Shown here: in pieces, positions 36,590 through 38,892 of the stretch
Position numbering within the stretch: the stretch's first letter is position 1
Layout: the number at the start of each line of letters is the position of its first letter
Assembly: GCA_016791025.1 (NCBI GenBank)
Contig: JAEUNX010000127.1
Location: 1-38,892, forward strand
Source of the DNA: Zoogloeaceae bacterium
GTDB taxonomy: Bacteria; Pseudomonadota; Gammaproteobacteria; Burkholderiales; Rhodocyclaceae
Direction of reading: 5' to 3'
Length of the DNA stretch: 38,892 nucleotides
Made by a program: the position numbers and the translations under genes
Notes under the pieces: model-generated
Told to the model about the DNA's origin: nothing
The model's input: the letters and a program-made list of their open reading frames with translations, nothing else
The model's database searches: none

Positions 36590-36698
36590 GGTGGTCCGGG
36601 GTTTTGGACGGATCCTTGGGCTTGCGGGGCCAGGTGGCTACAACGATGAGAAGCAGGAGGATCAGTGCGACCCCCGCCTCCAGGAAAATGACCCACAT
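36582..36698 (-). CDS. Small single-pass membrane protein, 38 residues
   Basis: A short frame reads MWVIFLEAGVALILLLL, then IVVATWPRKPKD and a histidine/aspartate tail to TGA. It has one strong transmembrane segment (about 2-22), positive residues just after it (an N-out/C-in topology by the positive-inside rule) and an AGGAG 5 nt upstream of the ATG. It overlaps the start of the DUF815 ATPase gene by 8 bp, so translation is probably coupled. I do not recognise a family. It may recruit or anchor the ATPase at the membrane; that is inference. Confidence 0.72.
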   Translation of the reverse strand: MWVIFLEAGVALILLLLIVVATWPRKPKDPSKTPDHHD

Positions 36699-36728
36699 GA
36701 CAGCTCCTGGGCGGTGCAGGCCCGCCGG

Positions 36729-36734
36729 TATACT
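36729..36734 (+). promoter_or_regulatory. Possible -10 box for mltA
   Basis: TATACT stands 40 bp before the mltA ATG, but no -35 match lies at the right distance, so the call is weak. The gap to the divergent small membrane ORF is only 75 bp, so both promoters must be packed here. Confidence 0.35.
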
Positions 36735-36773
36735 GGCGCCTGCCAAAAAGTCCTAGTGTACCTGAAGCCCTCA

Positions 36774-37997
36774 ATGACCCGCCTGATTCTCTCCTGTCGC
36801 ACGCCTGCAGCTCTGATGGTGGCTGCGCTCCTTGCTGCTTGTCAGACAACCCCGTTGCCGGAACGCCCCTGTCCCGGTGTGCCAAGCTGTCCCCCGGCGG
36901 CGCCGGCTACGCCGACTGTCCCCACCCTGCCGACGCAGATCCCGCCGGCGAAGGCGATGCAGGTTGCCCAATGGGCGGACTTGCCAGGCTGGGAGCGCGA
37001 CGATCTTCTGCAGGCCATGCCGGCCCTGCGCAGCTCCTGCGGGGTACTAGCGCGTCAGAAAGGATGGAAATCTGCCTGTGACAGCCTCCTTGCCCTAGGC
37101 GAGCGCCCGGCGCCGGAGGCGTTGCGGGGTGCCCTGATGCGGGGGTTCGCCCCCTGGCAGTTGGTGAATCCCGACGGAACCCGGGAAGGCCTCATCACCG
37201 GATATTACGAGCCGCTGATCCGTGGCAGCCGGGTGCGAACTGCCCAATTTGCCTGGCCGATCCGGGGGGTACCGGAAGACATGCTCACCATTGATTTTTC
37301 TGACCTCTATCCCGACCTCAAGAAGTACCGTTTGCGCGGCCGGCTGGTCGGCAACAAGGTCGTGCCCTACTGGACCCGGGGCGAACTTGAGAAGCAGGGC
37401 GACCGCCTGCCGGCCCGGGTCATTGCCTGGGCGGCGGATCCGGTCGAGCTGTTTTTTCTCCAGGTCCAGGGTTCTGGCCGGATGGAACTCGGCGAGGGCC
37501 AGCAAGTGCGCCTGGCCTACGCCGACCAGAACGGCCAGCCCTACCAATCCATTGGCCGCTGGCTGGTTGATCGGGGGGAGCTCACTCTGGACGCGGCGTC
37601 CATGGAAGGCATCAAGACCTGGGCGCGGAATCACCCGGAGCGACTGACCGAACTCCTCAACGTGAATCCCAGCTACGTCTTCTTCAAGGAAATGCCGGCA
37701 TCCAGCGGCGGGCCGGCGGGGGCCCAGGGCATTCCCCTGCTGGAACGCCGAAGCATCGCGGTGGATCCCCGGGCCGTTCCCTTGGGCGCGCCGGTTTTCC
37801 TGGCGACCACCGAGCCAGGGAGCGACCGGCCGTGGCAGAGATTGATGGTGGCCCAGGACACGGGCGGCGCAATCAAGGGGAACGTGCGGGCGGACGTGTT
37901 CTGGGGTTTCGGCCCCGAGGCGGGCGCCCTTGCCGGGCGCATGCGTCAGACCGGTCGGATGTGGGCGTTGCTGCCCAAGGGGATGATGCCGGAGTGA
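36774..37997 (+). CDS. mltA: Membrane-bound lytic murein transglycosylase A
   Basis: A 407-residue outer-membrane lipoprotein that cleaves the glycan strands of peptidoglycan and leaves anhydro-muropeptides. The signal peptide ends in the lipobox LLAAC, followed by a proline-rich linker. The catalytic domain includes GLITGYYEPLIRGS, FFLQVQGSGRM, NPSYVFF and the active-site aspartate in AQDTGGAIKG. The frame is open far upstream, but ATG 36774 is the only start that gives a signal peptide. It is slightly longer than the E. coli enzyme because of the linker. Confidence 0.96.
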   Translation: MTRLILSCRTPAALMVAALLAACQTTPLPERPCPGVPSCPPAAPATPTVPTLPTQIPPAKAMQVAQWADLPGWERDDLLQAMPALRSSCGVLARQKGWKSACDSLLALGERPAPEALRGALMRGFAPWQLVNPDGTREGLITGYYEPLIRGSRVRTAQFAWPIRGVPEDMLTIDFSDLYPDLKKYRLRGRLVGNKVVPYWTRGELEKQGDRLPARVIAWAADPVELFFLQVQGSGRMELGEGQQVRLAYADQNGQPYQSIGRWLVDRGELTLDAASMEGIKTWARNHPERLTELLNVNPSYVFFKEMPASSGGPAGAQGIPLLERRSIAVDPRAVPLGAPVFLATTEPGSDRPWQRLMVAQDTGGAIKGNVRADVFWGFGPEAGALAGRMRQTGRMWALLPKGMMPE

Positions 37998-38035
37998 CGT
38001 ACACCTGCCCCGTGTCGCGGGCAAGTTGGGCCAGC

Positions 38036-38281
38036 TCAGGCGGTGGGAGTAGGCGTCCGGCGAAAGACCAGCGGAGCGCCATTGGCTGTGCGCCTGACCA
38101 GCCAGGTGGCAATGGCGGAATCCATGTAGTTCGCGTGCTCTGGGAACCAGTCGGCCAGGGCCTGGGCGAGGGCTCGACCAATTTCCACGTTCCCCTGTGC
38201 GACCAACGTTTGCACCTCCTGCACTGAAGCTAGGACCGTTTGATGTTCAGCCACAAGAATCGCTCCGGCTTCCCTAGACAC
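38036..38281 (-). pseudogene. C-terminal remnant of a hemerythrin-like protein, fused to an IS end
   Basis: An 81-codon frame starts at a GTG (38281) inside the IS3 end, which supplies its first nine codons; native sequence begins around GTG 38254. The rest reads AEHQTVLASVQEVQTLV...LADWFPEHANYMDSA. The closing W-x3-H-x4-D pattern and the preceding EH helix fit the last two helices of a bacteriohemerythrin, an oxygen-binding di-iron protein. The earlier iron ligands are missing, so it is probably dead. The family call is moderate. Confidence 0.6.
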
Positions 38282-38512
38282 TCGTGAGGAGTCACTGGGA
38301 TTGCCGTCGTTCGAACCCTACCGGAGACAGGCCTTCGGCAGGGTCATGACGGCGTCGAGGGTTGTTGAACATCTCGACGTAGTGGAAGACATCGCTGCGT
38401 GCCAGGTCCCTGGCTGGATAGATCTGTCGCCTGATTCGCTCGCGCTTGAGCAACTTGAAGAAGCTCTCGGCCACCGCGTTGTTATGGCAGTTGCCTCGGC
38501 CGCTCATCCTGG
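38256..38512 (-). mobile_element. IS3-family element remnant (right end)
   Basis: Transposase codons (38292-38507) are followed downstream by AGAATCGCTCCGGCTTCC at 38256-38273 (plus-strand reading), which matches the usual right end of IS3-group elements apart from its first base. No left end, OrfA or catalytic Asp residues are present; the fragment stops near 38512, where a hemerythrin frame begins. Confidence 0.8.
38292..38507 (-). pseudogene. IS3-type transposase (OrfB), C-terminal fragment
   Basis: A 71-codon piece beginning MSGRGNCHNNAVAESFFKLL: the glutamate in AESFF is the last acid of the DDE triad. VEMFNNPRRRH and GLSPVGFE complete the IS3-group tail. The other two acids and the N-terminus are missing, so it cannot transpose itself. 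Confidence 0.92.
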
Positions 38513-38892
38513 CACCATGACGAACATCGCGTTCTTGACGCCATGCTGCAGGGCCTGAAGACGCTGGTGGGCGAAATCGGCGCTGGCCGCCAGGCGCCGG
38601 ATTTCGATCTGCTGGCTGCGATGATCGAATATATCCACGCCGTGCCGGAGCAGGTTAACCACCCCAAGGAAAGCGAATTCCTGTTTGCGCGCTTGCGGGC
38701 ACGTGATCCGGCGGCGATTCCAGCCCTCGACGAGCTTGAGGACGATCACCGCCGGGAGGCCGAGCGCAGTCAGGTCCTGGAAACGGCCCTGGCCGGCTAT
38801 CGCCAACGGGGGGGCGAGGCGTTTCCGCCGTTCCAGGCGGCCGTCCTCAAGTTTATCGATGAGGAGTGGCGCCACATGACCCTGGAAGAGAA
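38513..38892 (+). CDS. HHE hemerythrin-domain protein, 5' truncated and cut by window end
   Basis: From about 38513 an open plus-strand frame reads to the end of the window with no stop. It contains HHDEHRVLDAMLQGL, MIEYIHAVPEQVNHPKESEFLF, LDELEDDHRREAE and EEWRHMTLEE, the four-helix HHE pattern with iron-binding histidines and glutamates. No start codon in frame precedes the first motif; the first in-frame ATG (38543) would remove the first histidines. The sequence just upstream is the IS3 fragment, so the gene seems to have lost its start. It continues past the right edge. Confidence 0.72.

Overview
The window looks like a stretch of mostly core chromosome from a high-GC Gram-negative bacterium, most likely a betaproteobacterium near the Rhodocyclales. 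That placement is an inference from gene order (ftsY-ftsE-ftsX; TPR protein-lolB-ispE-tRNA-Gln-prs-rplY-pth-ychF; glnA-ntrB-ntrC; coaE-zapD-yacG-Nudix/ThiE), from outer-membrane genes (lolB, mltA) and from the sigma-54/NtrC nitrogen system. No taxonomic marker was searched. Genes are tightly packed, with many ATGA or GTGA stop/start overlaps, so most lie in translationally coupled operons.

Layout. 1-1.4 kb: the 3' part of a large TPR protein with near-identical 144-bp repeats. 1.5-2.8 kb: a SpoIIAA-like protein and a mercaptopyruvate-type sulfurtransferase (minus), with a readable sigma-70 promoter. 2.8-6.3 kb: an EamA transporter, ftsX, ftsE and ftsY (minus). 6.4-10.4 kb: an active/inactive M16 peptidase pair, rsmD, coaD and a 2[4Fe-4S] ferredoxin (plus). 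10.4-13.3 kb: a dynamin-like GTPase behind mutM (minus). 13.5-20.2 kb: TPR protein, lolB, ispE, tRNA-Gln, prs, rplY, pth and ychF (plus). 20.1-21.2 kb: a decayed PAS/GGDEF signalling gene. 21.2-22.3 kb: gluQ with a possible coupled micro-ORF. 22.3-25.9 kb: a cardiolipin synthase/EEP-phosphatase pair, then nadA behind a rhodanese (all minus). 25.9-30.7 kb: the nitrogen regulon glnA, a DUF4124 protein, ntrB and ntrC. 30.8-34.8 kb: birA, coaX, a SPOR protein, coaE, zapD and yacG (plus). 34.8-36.7 kb: a Nudix-ThiE fusion, a DUF815-type ATPase and a 38-residue membrane protein (minus). 36.8-38 kb: mltA (plus). 38.0-38.9 kb: an IS3-family remnant between two broken hemerythrin-like genes.

How the genes work together. 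FtsE/FtsX and ZapD act in cell division. FtsY targets membrane proteins. LolB, ClsB and MltA act on the envelope. CoaX, CoaD and CoaE are three steps of coenzyme A synthesis scattered through the window. NtrB/NtrC would control glnA through sites that can be read directly: two NtrC-type dyads 30 bp apart upstream of a -24/-12 promoter.

No convincing new multi-gene system was found. The most useful leads are the regulatory sites around glnA, ntrB and ntrC, the unlisted 38-residue membrane protein, the PAS/GGDEF pseudogene and the IS/hemerythrin junction at the right edge, which could also be an assembly chimera. The first gene may be the TPR arm of a larger STAND- or CHAT-type protein whose N-terminus lies outside the window.
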